Positions 23,601 to 35,017 of a stretch of 64,000 nt of DNA are shown here, piece after piece. The notes under the pieces were generated by a model. The model ran no database searches. It worked only from the letters and a program-made list of their open reading frames with translations, and was not told the origin of the DNA. This stretch comes from Hysterangium stoloniferum (taxonomy: Eukaryota; Basidiomycota; Agaricomycetes; Hysterangiales; Hysterangiaceae): contig WHVD01000260.1 of assembly GCA_015178975.1 (NCBI GenBank), forward strand, positions 23,520 to 87,519, read 5' to 3'. The position numbers were made by a program, and so were the translations under genes. The stretch's first letter is position 1, and each line of letters opens with the position of its first letter.

Positions 23601-25040
23601 CATCGTAGTGCAAGCTTCATTGTGTAGATTATTGGTCTTGTGGATAATATAGCTTCTTTGATACAGACCATTGATTTGATCGATTTGACCACATATACCT
23701 CCCTCCGGATTTTGAAGGGTGCATTTTCCATCGCTGAATGTGCATGAGAACCCTTTTTTATCGCAACATGCGATGGATACTAAAGTGAAAGCTAATTCGG
23801 GTGAGTATAACACATTTTGTAATGTGATATTAGTGGGCTTGCTGCCGTTTTGCACTTGTATGGACATATTGCCAATTCCCGTGGCTAAGAACTCTGTCTT
23901 ATCGGCGGCGCGAATTTTCCGAGGTGGGTCTATTGTTTTGAAGTTTGAGAATAGGCTTAGATATGGGGACATATGGGAATTGGCCCCAGAGTCCCATACT
24001 TCGATGATTTTTGTACCATTGTTGCTAGTTTTATCATTTGTTAAAATCCCTGTGTTTAATGAGCTAGCGAATGCATATGACTCTTTGTTTGCGATGTTTG
24101 CATTTCTGTTGTTGCCTGTACTGTATCCCCTTTGGTTTGTGCTATTGCGCCTTGAATTTCCGTGCATATATCTTGGTCCTTGCCCCTCCTTACCACCACC
24201 TTTAGCCCAACAATTGGCTATGACGTGCCCAATCCATCTGCAATTCGGATTAAAGCACGTCAGGTTTCTATTTTGAGTTGTGGAGGTGTTTCTCGAGTTC
24301 CAGGAGTTATTGCTAGGACCTGTACTTCGTCGCTGGCCCTTAGTATTGGCTAGGAGGGCTTGATTGTTGTTATTAGTTGAGTTTGGGGTTTTCTTTGATT
24401 TTCTACGCTCATATTCAGCTTTGATCATTGTTATTAAACTTGTTGGAGTTAAAACAGTTCCAGTGGCTGTTGCAGAAGTTGTTACTGTGTTCATCATGAC
24501 GTCGTAAGAGTCCGGGAGTGAACTCAACATGATATTGAAGAAATCGGTATCTTCTACCTTTATTCCCATGCCTGCTAATCACTGATGTATTTCGAGCAGG
24601 GTGTCAAGGTGGGAATGCACATCTTCCCCTTCTTTGCACTTTAGAGCGCACATTCTGCGCTGCAAATCAACTTGAGTCATTTTCGGCTTCGACTCGAATT
24701 CCTGGCAAACAGCCTGCCATACTTCTCTTGCTGTGTTGAGTCTTTGAAGACTGAGCATAAGAGAAGGGCCAACAGATAGGAAGATCTGAGCTTTGACTCA
24801 TCCTTCACGTGCAAGGTAACGATCCAAATGTTCCTCTTGCTTGTCCCTAAGATCTAACTGATCATTTGTTAATACAGTTCCTGCAGCATATATTGTAGGA
24901 TCTGGGGGGCGCTGTGCACTTCCGTCGATGTGTTTCAACAGTGCACCTGATTCCAATATGGATAATATTCGGCTTTTCCAAGCGATCCAATTTTCGCCAT
25001 TATCGGCGAGTTTCTCGAGTGTTACTATAGCGGGGCCCAT
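20667..25040 (-). pseudogene. Copia gag-pol polyprotein with six TGA stops
   Basis: One continuous frame of 1,458 codons from ATG 25040 to TAG 20667. Order: gag, protease (WDSGANSHMS), integrase with an HHCC-like region (HTHMGHIAP, CEACIKGK) and catalytic residues (HTDVWGP, DNGGEYTSNEF, NGVAERLNRT), reverse transcriptase (AVDDLTI at the YVDD position), and RNase H (DADWGQQPDR, STEAEF). The integrase-RT linker is acidic. In-frame TGA occurs at 24798, 24579, 22566, 21681, 21237 and 20835, each where copia proteins usually carry arginine or where the neighbouring context fits it. There is no frameshift, TAA or TAG. The enzymes would copy element RNA in cytoplasmic particles and insert the cDNA. 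The lesions fit C-to-T change at CGA. Confidence 0.9.
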
Positions 25041-25044
25041 AACC

Positions 25045-25465
25045 TGTTAAGTAGTAGACAAGATTTCGAAAGGATTGAGTCTGTTTGCGAAGCTCAGTGA
25101 GTGAGTGAGTAAACTTCACTATGTATTATAGTACCTGTTTGCGAAGCTACAAGATATTTTAATGAGTAATAGAATAATAATGAATGATTGCGCATATACC
25201 TCAGTGAGTGAGTGAGTAAACTTCACTGAGGTATATGGCGAAATATCGCGACTTTTTATCTAATTTCTAATTATTTTAGGAAAGATATTAGGAGAGTAAA
25301 TAGGGGAAATTTAGATACTCGAAGTTTCTAGTTGATTGCATCATTAAGGAGAAATTCGCAATTAGGAGTTATTCCTCCTTTAACAGTACTTCAATATATG
25401 TGCATATACTCGTCATTATAGGTTCAATTCCGATTTCGGTTTATGCGAAGACTTGATTACTAACA
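25045..25465 (-). repeat. 5' LTR of the copia element
   Basis: It is 421 bp, about 97 bp longer than its partner. An extra segment (about 25120-25215) partly repeats the GTGAGTGAGTGAGTAAACTTC block. It has fewer CpG sites than the left LTR. Confidence 0.9.
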
Positions 25466-26076
25466 TTGTCTTGTAACTTAATATACGTATTTTAATACTA
25501 TATATCTAGTATATTATGATGTTATAACTCCAAAATTTGACCTACAGCATGTTTCCCAAAATTGCAGTCCATTTGAGCTTGCGAACCAATTCATGAGCCA
25601 ACAGATGTGTCACTCCCAATGAGCTTGTAATATGTTGTTTTACATGTATTTAGGTAGTAAAGAATGACAGCACCTGGCTTTTGCGGTCAGAGCTAATGTG
25701 AGTGAGGTTGCCGAGTAAATGCATACAACTACCCTCATACAGGTTTGCAGCTGGTATTTAGACAGCAAAAGCCAGGCACTGTCATTTTTTACTACCTAGA
25801 TACATATAAAACAACATATTACAAGCTCATTGGGAGTGACACATTTGTTGGCTCATGAATTGGTTCACAAGCTCAAATGGACTGTGATTTGGGGAAACAT
25901 GCTGTAGGTCAAATTTTGGAGTTATAACATCATAATATACTAGATATATAAGTAGTAAAATACGTATATGAAGTTACAAGACAACTGGTCAATTATTGAG
26001 CAAGCTACGAGGTTCGCAATTTTCAGCAATATTTCTGTGCAAATCTAGCGCGCACCTTACGTAATGCAAAGCACTG

Positions 26077-26671
26077 TAATGGATTTAAAGTTGGTTAAGG
26101 ATCCAACATGTGATTGGTGGGTTTAGAATCCAACGAACTTTCACCTGTGTATCTTCTATTTCCGACCTAATTAGCTTGCTGCATAGCCCCCTGAGCCCCG
26201 ACCTAGTTAGAATGAATAAGCTGTTTTGCCGCACCCTGCTGGATGCTCCTGCACTTCCTGGCTGCTAGACGAGTTACCCTTCGCTTGCAATGCTCCACAC
26301 GACCTCTAGTTGTACACAACTGTACATAGCTGACATAATGTGTCTCCCTGCACTTTGCTTGTCCCCCACCTGCCCCCATTTCATTCCTGGGCTTTGCTTT
26401 CCTATCATTTCATGGACAAGAAGTGCAAATTAGGGCTCTCTTCAAAGGTCTCTGTATCTAGTGTTGGGCCAAATGGACATCTTGTAACTTCTAGGATTAC
26501 TACTGTGCACATATGTCAGAATGCCGCCAATTTTATTCAAGAACATCAGGAAAGGTTGAAATGTAAGTAAATTACACTTTATTACATATAATAACATAAT
26601 GAATTTATGATGCCAACATCAAATTGTTTAGAGATATTTCAGGGATTTTGAATGCGGAAGATTTGTGTGCT
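26077..26671 (+). repeat. Arm A of a large inverted duplication
   Basis: Matches the reverse complement of 32460-33380 (interrupted there by an extra segment near 32960-33290). The pair flanks the fold-back element and block X. It includes the conserved 76-aa open frame described separately. Confidence 0.8.
26340..26570 (+). CDS. Duplicated 76-aa ORF, function unknown
   Basis: Nearly identical to the minus-strand frame 32801-32571 (SPCTLLVPHLPPFHSWALLSY onward), with a few substitutions such as D/G, C/R and H/C. A GTAAGTAAAT donor follows the last cysteine codon in both copies, so it looks like a terminal part of an exon rather than a complete gene. No domain is recognised. Conservation may simply reflect recent duplication. 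Confidence 0.35.
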   Translation: MSPCTLLVPHLPPFHSWALLSYHFMDKKCKLGLSSKVSVSSVGPNGHLVTSRITTVHICQNAANFIQEHQERLKCK

Positions 26672-28559
26672 TGTGAAGAGTGGTATAAGTTCTGACCATT
26701 CTATATACGAAGAAATGAGTAGAATGGAAGAATATTGACCTATTCGGTGCAATATAAGAGAAAGTGAGAGAGAGAGCACGAGATGATGCTGTAGTCAAAG
26801 AGTGCGATGGATCGAGTGGAGGCCTTGACTGTTACAGTTCGAGGCCAGAAGTGTTAGATAGTTCAGATATTGCTACCTATGTAGTAGCTGACACGTTGTA
26901 AGTTCGCTACTAGGAAAAGACCTAATAACCTGCGCGCAACGGTCAAGTCTTTATGACAGTCACTGACACAGTCGTTCTTGAAACCAGTCTATAACCAAAC
27001 ACACTCGGAGCGAGAGGCTAGAGATCGGACCTTGGATGACGTAAACGAAGATGATATCAAAAGGCTGACGTAAGCCTAATGTCGAGGAGTGTAGAACTTC
27101 AACAATAAGAGACACTACAGTATCCCTTACTGGCCGTAGGAGTGAGACTGAGAGTAAGACTTAAGAGATTGTCCTTAAGAATGAGCTTCGAAATGAGATA
27201 CAACGAAATTGCTTGTTAAATAGTGGGCAAAAGAGAGGCCCTTATATACATGAGAGAGCACAGGTCAAATCAAACATCTACAAACAATGACACAATAACG
27301 ATGCGATATGGTGTGAGTCATCTCTGAGTCATCACAATAGGAGTGTTAGTAAAGCTGTGAACAATAATAGGGGGAGGCTGCGCTGAACAATAAGAGAATG
27401 ACAAATAAAAGATGAGATCAGACATGTGAGATGGATAAATGGGGAAAACACAATAGAACAATAGGGGAAGTGAGTCAGACAATAGGGATGATGGAGTAAT
27501 AGAAGTGATGGCTGATGAAACATCGATGATATGAGTCAGAAACACAAGAATCCCACGATAGGGCATCACCCTCAAATGCTATGCTTGATTTCGAAATCTT
27601 GACAATATTACCAATCGATGAACCGAGATTGGACGTATTGTGTTCCTAGTTTTGCAGTATAAGGAGGGGACACAATCAATCACCATTTAGAACCAGGTGG
27701 TGAGTAGGCTCCACAACCACGCAAGGAACACGAATCGACGACGACCTCGATGAGGCTCTACTTGACTTCCCTCTGGAACCGGGGTCCAAAATAACTTGGG
27801 TCCTCTGTGATCTCCTACTGGAGTGAACATTGCCATGTAATAGATTCCCAATGACGGTGGGGAACAGTCCTGCTGGAACACTCGATCGAATCGATAGTGG
27901 AGGATTTCGGAGGAGCCATCATAGTGCTCTATACGAATGAAGACAGGATCGTCTGGAGCATATGGGAGTCGAATACCTTGTCGACGGAGGAAACGATGGT
28001 ATTTCTTGGAGGAGCATGAGTGGGCTGGTAAGGGCTTGGAAATGATGTCTGAGGATGAGGAGAAGTGAGACGTTATTGGCTGGAGTTCTATTTGGGAGTG
28101 AAGAGTCGGTTTTGAGTAGGAACTGAGGGTTACTTTGGAGGACGATGCAGTGTTGAACATGATGGAGTTTTGGTCGTCTGTTTGATGAAACTGATTTGGC
28201 TGTGTAGAAGTCGTCTTGAGTGCCAAAGTATATATCAGAATTTGTGCTTGTGACGTGACTTGAAACTATTGCCATATTAGTCTCTTTCCAATTGAACTCT
28301 CTACAACGTTACCCTGATCACCGCTCGTAGTAGACCTAGTTTATGTCTTACGAGTGGTGGTTCTTGGGTAAAAGTGTGTCTGAGTTCTAATTGGTGCCGA
28401 GTGCACCCACAAGTATACACAATGCTTTGAACTAATGAAATGATGGAATATTCGAAGAATATAAAAGATAGATAAATATGAATAGAATGTGCAAAATATA
28501 AATAAAATAAAAGGAGTGTTTTACCACAATAAAACTGTGGTAAAAGCATACTCCTCACA
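26672..28559 (-). repeat. 1.9-kb solo LTR with internal ORF
   Basis: Starts TGTGAAGAGTGG and ends CTCCTCACA, and is flanked by the exact pentamer GTGCT on both sides (26667-26671, 28560-28564). The inverted copy near 32465-32480 preserves the empty site. Its ends match the 0.6-kb LTR at 4477-5094, but the middle is about 1.2 kb longer. Confidence 0.9.
27687..28226 (-). CDS. ORF carried within the long LTR
   Basis: 179 aa on the sense strand of the LTR. The N-terminal third is serine/threonine-rich; the C-terminal part is more globular (KYHRFLRRQGIRLPY, HYDGSSEILHYRFDRVFQ, PKLFWTPVPEGSQVEP) and ends with tryptophans. No signal peptide, zinc motif or known domain is recognised. It could be a captured host exon or an LTR-borne accessory protein. 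A shorter frame (28275-27919) overlaps in another phase and is probably a shadow. Confidence 0.4.
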   Translation of the reverse strand: MALKTTSTQPNQFHQTDDQNSIMFNTASSSKVTLSSYSKPTLHSQIELQPITSHFSSSSDIISKPLPAHSCSSKKYHRFLRRQGIRLPYAPDDPVFIRIEHYDGSSEILHYRFDRVFQQDCSPPSLGIYYMAMFTPVGDHRGPKLFWTPVPEGSQVEPHRGRRRFVFLAWLWSLLTTWF

Positions 28560-28570
28560 GTGCTGGTGTA

Positions 28571-30413
28571 CCACACCCCCGCAGGTTTCCTGTCAATGTT
28601 GAAATTTGATGCCCGTGCCCTTTGACTGTTGCCCCCGAATTGTCACACACCGTCGCCCACATTTTGGATCATTGCTGTCACTATTTCCATGCCGATTTAC
28701 TGGCTGTTGTCGCCGCTGCATTTTTCCCCTTACATTTTGCACTGCTGCCACATCTTGCCACCAATGCCACTGTGTTTCACCACTATCGCCCATTCCTCTG
28801 ACATTTCCATGGCATCTTTTTTCACTATTGCTGCGTTGCGTTTTCCACTCATCTTTGCATCTTCTACTCATCTTTGCATTTTCCACTCATCTTTGCATTT
28901 TTCACTCAGCATTATATTCTGGTTGCCATGCTGGAGCTAGAAAGTCGAAGACTTTAACACTTATTTGGTTGAGGTAGTAAATTTTTTCTTTTCAATTGCT
29001 TTTAATTGAAAGACTTTTATATTTCAGGGAGTGCTTTGGGCACTTGTTTTTCCTCGAGGGAGTGTATTAGAATATAGAGCTGTGTGAGCATGTACAAGGT
29101 GCTATACTGGCCCCATTGTTCTTTTGATTTTTGCTATATTGCCACATACTATTGTTCTCATCATGTATATACATAAGTAGTATAGTTTTTTTATAATTAC
29201 ACTATCCATTTCCCCCCTATGAGACATTGAGGTCAAACAGAAATTATATTCATCTTTCCTTATGATTCTTATGAACTTCGAGAACTGATTTCAACAGTTT
29301 TAATGCACTTCTCATTATTAGAGTGTGGTACAAAAATCATAACATTCAACCAATATTCCAACAGTTTTAATGCACTTCTCATTATCAGAATGTGGTACAA
29401 AAATCATAACATTGAATTAACTATCCTGATATTGCTGATAGACAAGTAGAATATATTTGATACCTAATTCTTTAGTTGATTTCCCAGTCAGGCTATGGTA
29501 TGACATTACATGTATTTAAGATCACAGATGGAAGCCATATATGGTGCATGGACAACACAAGGATGTGTTTATTAAAGATCAATTGTGGTCATTTGAAGGA
29601 GATATCGGAATAGTTAGTTAATTCAATGTTATGATTATTGTACCACACTCTGATAATGAGAAGTGCATTAAAACTGTTGAAATCAGTTCTCGAAGTTCAT
29701 AATAATCATAAGCAAAGATGAATATAATTTCCATTTGACCTCAATGTCTCATAGGGGGGAAATGGATAGTGTAATTATAAAAAAACTATACTACTTATGT
29801 ATATACACAATGAGAACAATAGTGTGTGGCAATATAGCAAAAATCAAAAGAACAATGGGGCCAGTGTAGCACCTTGTACATGCTCACACAGCTCTATATT
29901 CTAATACACTCCCTCAAGGAAAACCAAGTGCCCAAAGCACTCCCTGAAATATAAAAGTCTTTCAATTAAAAGCAATTGAAAAGAAAAATTTACTACCTCA
30001 ACCAAATAAGTGTTACAGTCTTCGACTTTCTAGCTCCAGCATGGCAACCAGAATATAACGCTGAGTGAAAAATGCGAAGATGAGTGGAAAACATGAAGAT
30101 GAGTGGAAAACACAAAGATGAGTAGAAGACGCAAAGATGAGTGGAAAACGCAGCAATAGTGAAAAAAGATGCCATGGAAATGTCGGAGGAATGGGCAATA
30201 GTGGTGAAACACGGTGGCATTGGTGGCAAGATGTGGCAGCAGTGCAAAATGTAGCGGGAAAAATGCAGTGGCGACAACAGCCAGTAAATCGGCATGGAAA
30301 TGGTGATAGCGATGATCCAAAATGTGGGCGACAGTGTGTGACAATTCGGGGGCAACAGTCAAAGGGCACGGGCATCAAATTTCAACATCGACAGGAAACC
30401 TGCGGGGGTGTGG
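28571..30413. mobile_element. Fold-back element with long inverted arms
   Basis: The end CCACACCCCCGCAGG (28571-28585) is mirrored exactly at 30399-30413. The arms stay complementary for roughly 0.8 kb each, with a short asymmetric centre near 29430-29620. The arms contain 13-20-bp repeats such as ATGAGTGGAAAACGC (about 30065-30150). Open frames in the arms exist on both strands in mirrored form and have no domain. It is inserted in the gag end of block X copy 2. Confidence 0.85.
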
Positions 30414-32459
30414 TTGTGATGTATTAGGCTTATTTTAATACTATTTTCTGAAAAAGGAGTCCAATGCTCTATCAAAATGTGCAAATATTCAATTCACTGC
30501 AAGGTAAAATAATTTAAGTATTTGATATTAATCAGTGGCAGCCTAAATAGACTTAGAACCACTGAAGTCAAGAGTTTACTTGAATATATGCACCCTACTT
30601 CGCAAAGAAGGTTTTGAGAGCTGCTTGTGCAAGCTTGTTCTTTTCCTGTAAAAACACTACTAAAATATGAATAACAATTCACTGATTCAGAATCTAGATT
30701 CAACTTCGATTCTAGCTAGTTTATATATATTTTATACTATTTATCAAACAGTAAAAATATTTATAAACAGGTCAAAAGATTAGATATAGAATAAAACACT
30801 ATTTGGCTAATATATGCTTTATTTACACTAACCTACAGGGTCTACTGTGATACTAACTTATCAGGATCTTAATGTAGTCTTAAGGATTCTGCAAGGATAT
30901 TCTCAGTATTTGTTTATGCCAAAATCCGGGTAGAAATTAGAATATATGTATTTCTAATCTCAATATAACCTAATATATTTATTACTTAAATTGATAACCA
31001 ACTACTCAACTAGAGGTGGATTAGTAATAAAGGATAGCCAGCTACTCAACTAAGAGGTGGCAAAAAGGGAACAAGTTGTTTGTCAGAAGCTCAACTAGAG
31101 GTGACAAAAGGGTAGGATTATTATGTCAGATGCTCAACTAGAGGTGACAATGGATCCTGAGATAGCTTAGGTCAGCAGCTCAACTAGAGGTGACTAAGTG
31201 TTTATATATATTTGTCCAACAGCCCAACTAGGGGTGGAATAAACTGCTTGCTGCAGTGGCACACTGATGTGGCTGATAAAATGTAGTAAAGATTGATTTG
31301 ATTGATTATTCAAGGCTGGAGCTGAGCTCCTTATATACATTTTGGTCTGAGACATTTAGAAGATTCTAGAAGATTGAATGATGTCATTCTGGAAGGAATG
31401 ATGTCATTTAGAATTTTCTAGAATTTTCTAGAGCATAGTGGAAGGTTCTAACTACTTCTCAGACACTATAGAATATTCTTGGCATAATAGAACTTACTGG
31501 AATCTTATAGAATATTCTACAATATTCTATCTATTATTAGTATCTACTAACTACTATTACTTTGGCAGCCACTGGAATGTTTCAGATATTTCCGGTTTTT
31601 TGCTGTAGTAGCATATATGATTATATAATGCTCTCGCGCCTGTGCGCACGCATGATATCCTTCGTGTCTTGTGACTGTCACATGTTGTGACAGTCGTGTG
31701 CTTCTGTGACCGTCGTGCGCCTCTGTGACTGTTACGTGCCTTTTTGACCATCACGCGCCTCTGTGACCATCGCGGGCCTCTGTGACCATCATGCGCCCTT
31801 GTGACAACTGTCACTTGTTGTGACGGCTGTCACTCATTGTGATGAGTTTCCCGTGCGCCGTGTAATAAAAGGTGGCCGATTTGATATTATTATATTTATT
31901 ATATTTATTTTTAGTTAGTTATAAATATAATATTTTATTATAATAATATAAATATATAAATTGCCTTGATTATGCACGATTATTTCGCATCGCGTTTTGT
32001 CGGCGTGGGAGTTTGAAATATCATGTGAATGTCACATGATTACTCGCGCGTTGTGAATAAGCGCTGAGTCGCCGACATATTAATCAAAAAAGAATAAAAA
32101 GTAGAAATTCAATTTATAATAATATAAATATATAAATTGCCTTGATTATGCACGATTATTTCGCATCGCGTTTTGTCGGCGTGGGAGTTTGAAATATCAT
32201 GTGAATGTCACATGATTACTCGCGCGTTGTGAATAAGCGCTGAGTCGCCGACATATTAATCAAAAAAGAATAAAAAGTAGAAATTCAATAACTTGCTCAA
32301 TTTATTAGATAAAAATACAAAGTAAATTGTATAAATTCAAGATAAATCAAACAAATATTGTACAATTTAATCATCACAATATAATTACATTTGAATAGTT
32401 TTCGCAATTTGTTAGGGGAAATTGTTTAAAAATCAGAAAAAACTTAGAAATACATAACA
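30414..32459. repeat. Block X copy 2, inverted
   Basis: Reverse-complement relative of 128-1820, ending ATACATAACA at 32459. It has the same TTGAGC/ACCTCT motif series, a TATA-like CTTATATAC near 31330, and a diverged GTGAC-type region (31660-31830) in place of the perfect 18-bp array. Confidence 0.75.
31938..32289. repeat. 176-bp tandem duplication
   Basis: 31938-32113 and 32114-32289 are essentially identical. The unit includes AATATCATGTGAATGTCACATGATTACTCGCG, summarised here as a CATGTGA/TCACATG inverted pair. It is present once in block X copy 1, so the duplication is recent. Confidence 0.9.
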
Positions 32460-33420
32460 GTGGTACACCAGCACACAAATCTTCCGCATTCAAAATCCCC
32501 GAAATATCTCTAAACAATTTGATGTTGGCATCATAAATTCATTATGTTATTATATGTAATAAAGTGTAATTTACTTACATTTCAACCTTTCCTGACATTC
32601 TTGAATAAAATTGGCGGCATTCTGACGTATATGCACAGTAGTAATCCTAGAAGTTACAAGATGTCCATTTGGCCCAACACTAGATACAGAGACCTTTGAA
32701 GAGAGCCCTAATTTGCGCTTCTTGCCCATGAAATGATAGGAAAGCAAAGCCCAGGAATGAAATGGGGGCAGGTGGGGGACAAGCAAAGTGCAGGGAGACA
32801 CATTATGTCAGCTATGTACAGCTGTGTACAACTAGAGGTCGCGTGGAGCGTTGCAAGCAAAGGGTGACTCGTCTAGCAGCCGGGAAGTGCAGGACCATCC
32901 AGCAGGGTGTGGCAAAACAGCTTATTCATTCTAACTAGGTCGGGGCTCAGGGGGCTATTGTTGAAACAGTTGAATAACACTTTGCAGAACACCCCTGTGA
33001 GTGTGATTGGAAAGTAAACACTAAGTATATTCAACTGTAAAGACATAGCTGTGAGTGTGATTGGAAAGTAAACACTAAGGAGACTTTCCCACACCCACAG
33101 TGGACTATACTACTAGGTGCTTATCCAAGCACCTATACAGGAGGTACCGACCTAAGGTAACTCACTCAATACTGCACCTACAGTGCTGGGAAAAATACTA
33201 CAAATATCAGAAAAGTATGGAGATCATAATAGACTATGTTAGAGCTGTAGTATCATACTCTAACAGCTATGAGACAAGCTAATTAGATACACAGGTGCGA
33301 ACTTTTGGATCCTTAAAAGATCCATAACCGAGTTAAAATCAGTTAAGGATTTAACATGTGATTGCAGGGTTTAGAATCCAATAAACTTTAGGATCCTCAA
33401 AAGATCCCTAATCAATTTTA
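32460..33420 (-). repeat. Arm B of the large inverted duplication
   Basis: Reverse complement of 26077-26671 plus 28560-28570, carrying the unoccupied target of the long LTR. A segment of about 0.3 kb (32960-33290) with a twice-repeated GTGAGTGTGATTGGAAAGTAAAC motif is absent from arm A. Confidence 0.8.
32571..32801 (-). CDS. Second copy of the 76-aa ORF
   Basis: Counterpart of 26340-26570 on the inverted arm, with the same donor-like GTAAGT at its end. No domain is recognised. Confidence 0.35.
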   Translation of the reverse strand: MSPCTLLVPHLPPFHSWALLSYHFMGKKRKLGLSSKVSVSSVGPNGHLVTSRITTVHIRQNAANFIQECQERLKCK

Positions 33421-35017
33421 ACTCTTATAAGGATTCAATGGATGACTATTGGAGGTTATATAAAATACGGCTCTACTAAGGATCCTAAAATTTTTTGGAG
33501 AGGGGGGTTATCCCGGTGTGTGTCATCAATGAACTTACTTCTTGTCATAGCCACAGTGCCTTTCATGGAGCACGTTTCTTCCAGTTCAGTCCATCTCACC
33601 GATCAGTAATTATCATGGGCTAATACCACACGCCAACAACGATGTTAAGATTCAGCTGAAATTAAGCTTCCGAAAGTTGACTCTCCTAGCCTACGAGATG
33701 AAGCCAATGCTCTCACACTATTATTTCAATCTCACTCTGTGCTCATTTTATCGCGCACAATACCAGTATACTTCAATACACCCATAAGTTCACTTTCAGC
33801 ACTGCCAATGCGGGAAAGTATGACAGCTCTGTTAGATGATAACGGGCAATTTGTGCTCAATCCCCGGGCCCAGTCTCTACGATAAGCCTAGCGCAGTAAT
33901 TGTGGAAAGCTCTACCAAATCAGCCATTCTTCCGAGTTCTCGATATAATAACTCACTCTTATATACCCCACATTCAGAGCTCTGCGTATCAATGAATGTA
34001 GTAAAATCTAGTCTCGGCGCTTGATAGTGTGGTACTATTGATCAATCATCTAGAATTTCAGGATTGCAATAAATGCTAGCCATTGCACATATGTGGTAAG
34101 TTAGATTGGTCTATGCACGCAAAGATCAAGTTCTTTAGCTGAACAAAGCTTTTGTTATGATATAAGCAGCACCATGGCCTTTGTTGCCAGTAGCACTCTT
34201 TGTCTCTCGTCTCTGTTCCTTCCATCATCATCTCACAGCATGCTTGCAGTTTCTGCAGCTGCTCTTTTTCTTTTGACAGGCTTTTGAGCCAGACGGAACT
34301 TGGAAGTGTTAGAAGTCAAGATCCTAGTAATAATCTCAGTCTGGTATGAATATATAACAGACGATATAAAGTACCTAGTAATGACCTGCAACCCGTCTAA
34401 GTACACTATAAGAGATACGACGAAGGAAAAAAGCTCACCTTGGTCTCGTATGAATGTATAACGGACTGATGTATAAGAGTCGATGACTGTCACATATATA
34501 CTAAGAAAGAGCAATATGTGATGGTTAACAAAAGAGATATGGAACAAAGGGAGTATGGGACAAAGGGAACAGTAAAATAAATGCCACATTTCGGTAACTT
34601 ATGTGTGCATGTGATCCCTTTGTGATTTCGACCCTGCATATTTTATTCGTCCAAATATAGCAAGTGGAAGCTTTACGTTGTTATCCAACAATATCACAAA
34701 ATTTCAGGACTGGAATTAAATTCTAGCCGTTAATCCGATTTTGGAAGTAGTTAGCTGCCGGTTTCTGAGTTGGTCCTCCATACATGTCGGTTAACTAGGT
34801 TTCTCCTTCTTAACTACATACAGCCTTGCAAGCGACTCAATGGTTTCCCAGTGTAGATAAACGTGTGACATTATCTGAATAACCCAAAATCATGATGAGG
34901 AGACCGTATGAATATGAGATGCATATAGTGTCATTACAGCGGTATTCCAGTGAGAAATACTAAAAAATCATGTCGCATTCGTCCAAACCGATCGTCTCCG
35001 TTCCACATGGCAAGATG
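33421..35017. other. Mostly non-coding upstream of 7-TM genes
   Basis: Shares short blocks with 37370-37500 (CTTACTTCTTGTCATAGCC-like) and, at 34690-35017, with 38200-38527, reflecting the tandem duplication of the 7-TM locus. A minus-strand ORF (34589-34233, 118 aa) ends with a basic KRKRAAAET stretch and contains possible splice sites. It has no recognised domain and I do not call it a gene. Confidence 0.4.

Larger units (their letters stand above)
20349..25465 (-). mobile_element. Ty1/copia retrotransposon, nearly complete
   Basis: Two LTRs (20349-20672 and 25045-25465), both starting TGTTAAGTAGTAG and ending ATTACTAACA, flanked by the same pentamer TTGTC (20344-20348, 25466-25470). Transcription runs on the minus strand. 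The primer site next to the right LTR, GGTTATGGGCCC, looks complementary to the anticodon region of initiator tRNA-Met, a half-tRNA priming mode known in some copia elements, and it overlaps the gag ATG. The purine tract AGGGGAAG abuts the left LTR. The gag-pol frame is broken by TGA codons, so this copy cannot be autonomous without readthrough. Confidence 0.95.
20252..26076. mobile_element. Palindromic TA-flanked element, split by copia
   Basis: Outer ends are inverted: CAGCGCTTTGCATTACGTAA at 20252 against TTACGTAATGCAAAGCACTG ending at 26076, with TA at 20250-20251 and 26077-26078. Without the copia insertion (20349-25465 plus a 5-bp duplication) it is about 0.7 kb. It is self-complementary over nearly its whole length (25471-25700 against 25760-25985), with a centre near 25730. 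TA duplication and CAG ends suggest a Tc1/mariner-type MITE. No coding capacity. Confidence 0.85.

Noticed and set aside
20667-25040. TGA reassigned as an arginine codon
   Set aside because: The transposase copies show CGA in one and TGA in the other, and other genes here read normally; CpG deamination is simpler.
28593-28977. Protein genes in the fold-back arms
   Set aside because: The same frames appear mirrored at 29993-30378 on the opposite strand, with no domain; explained by the inverted repeat.
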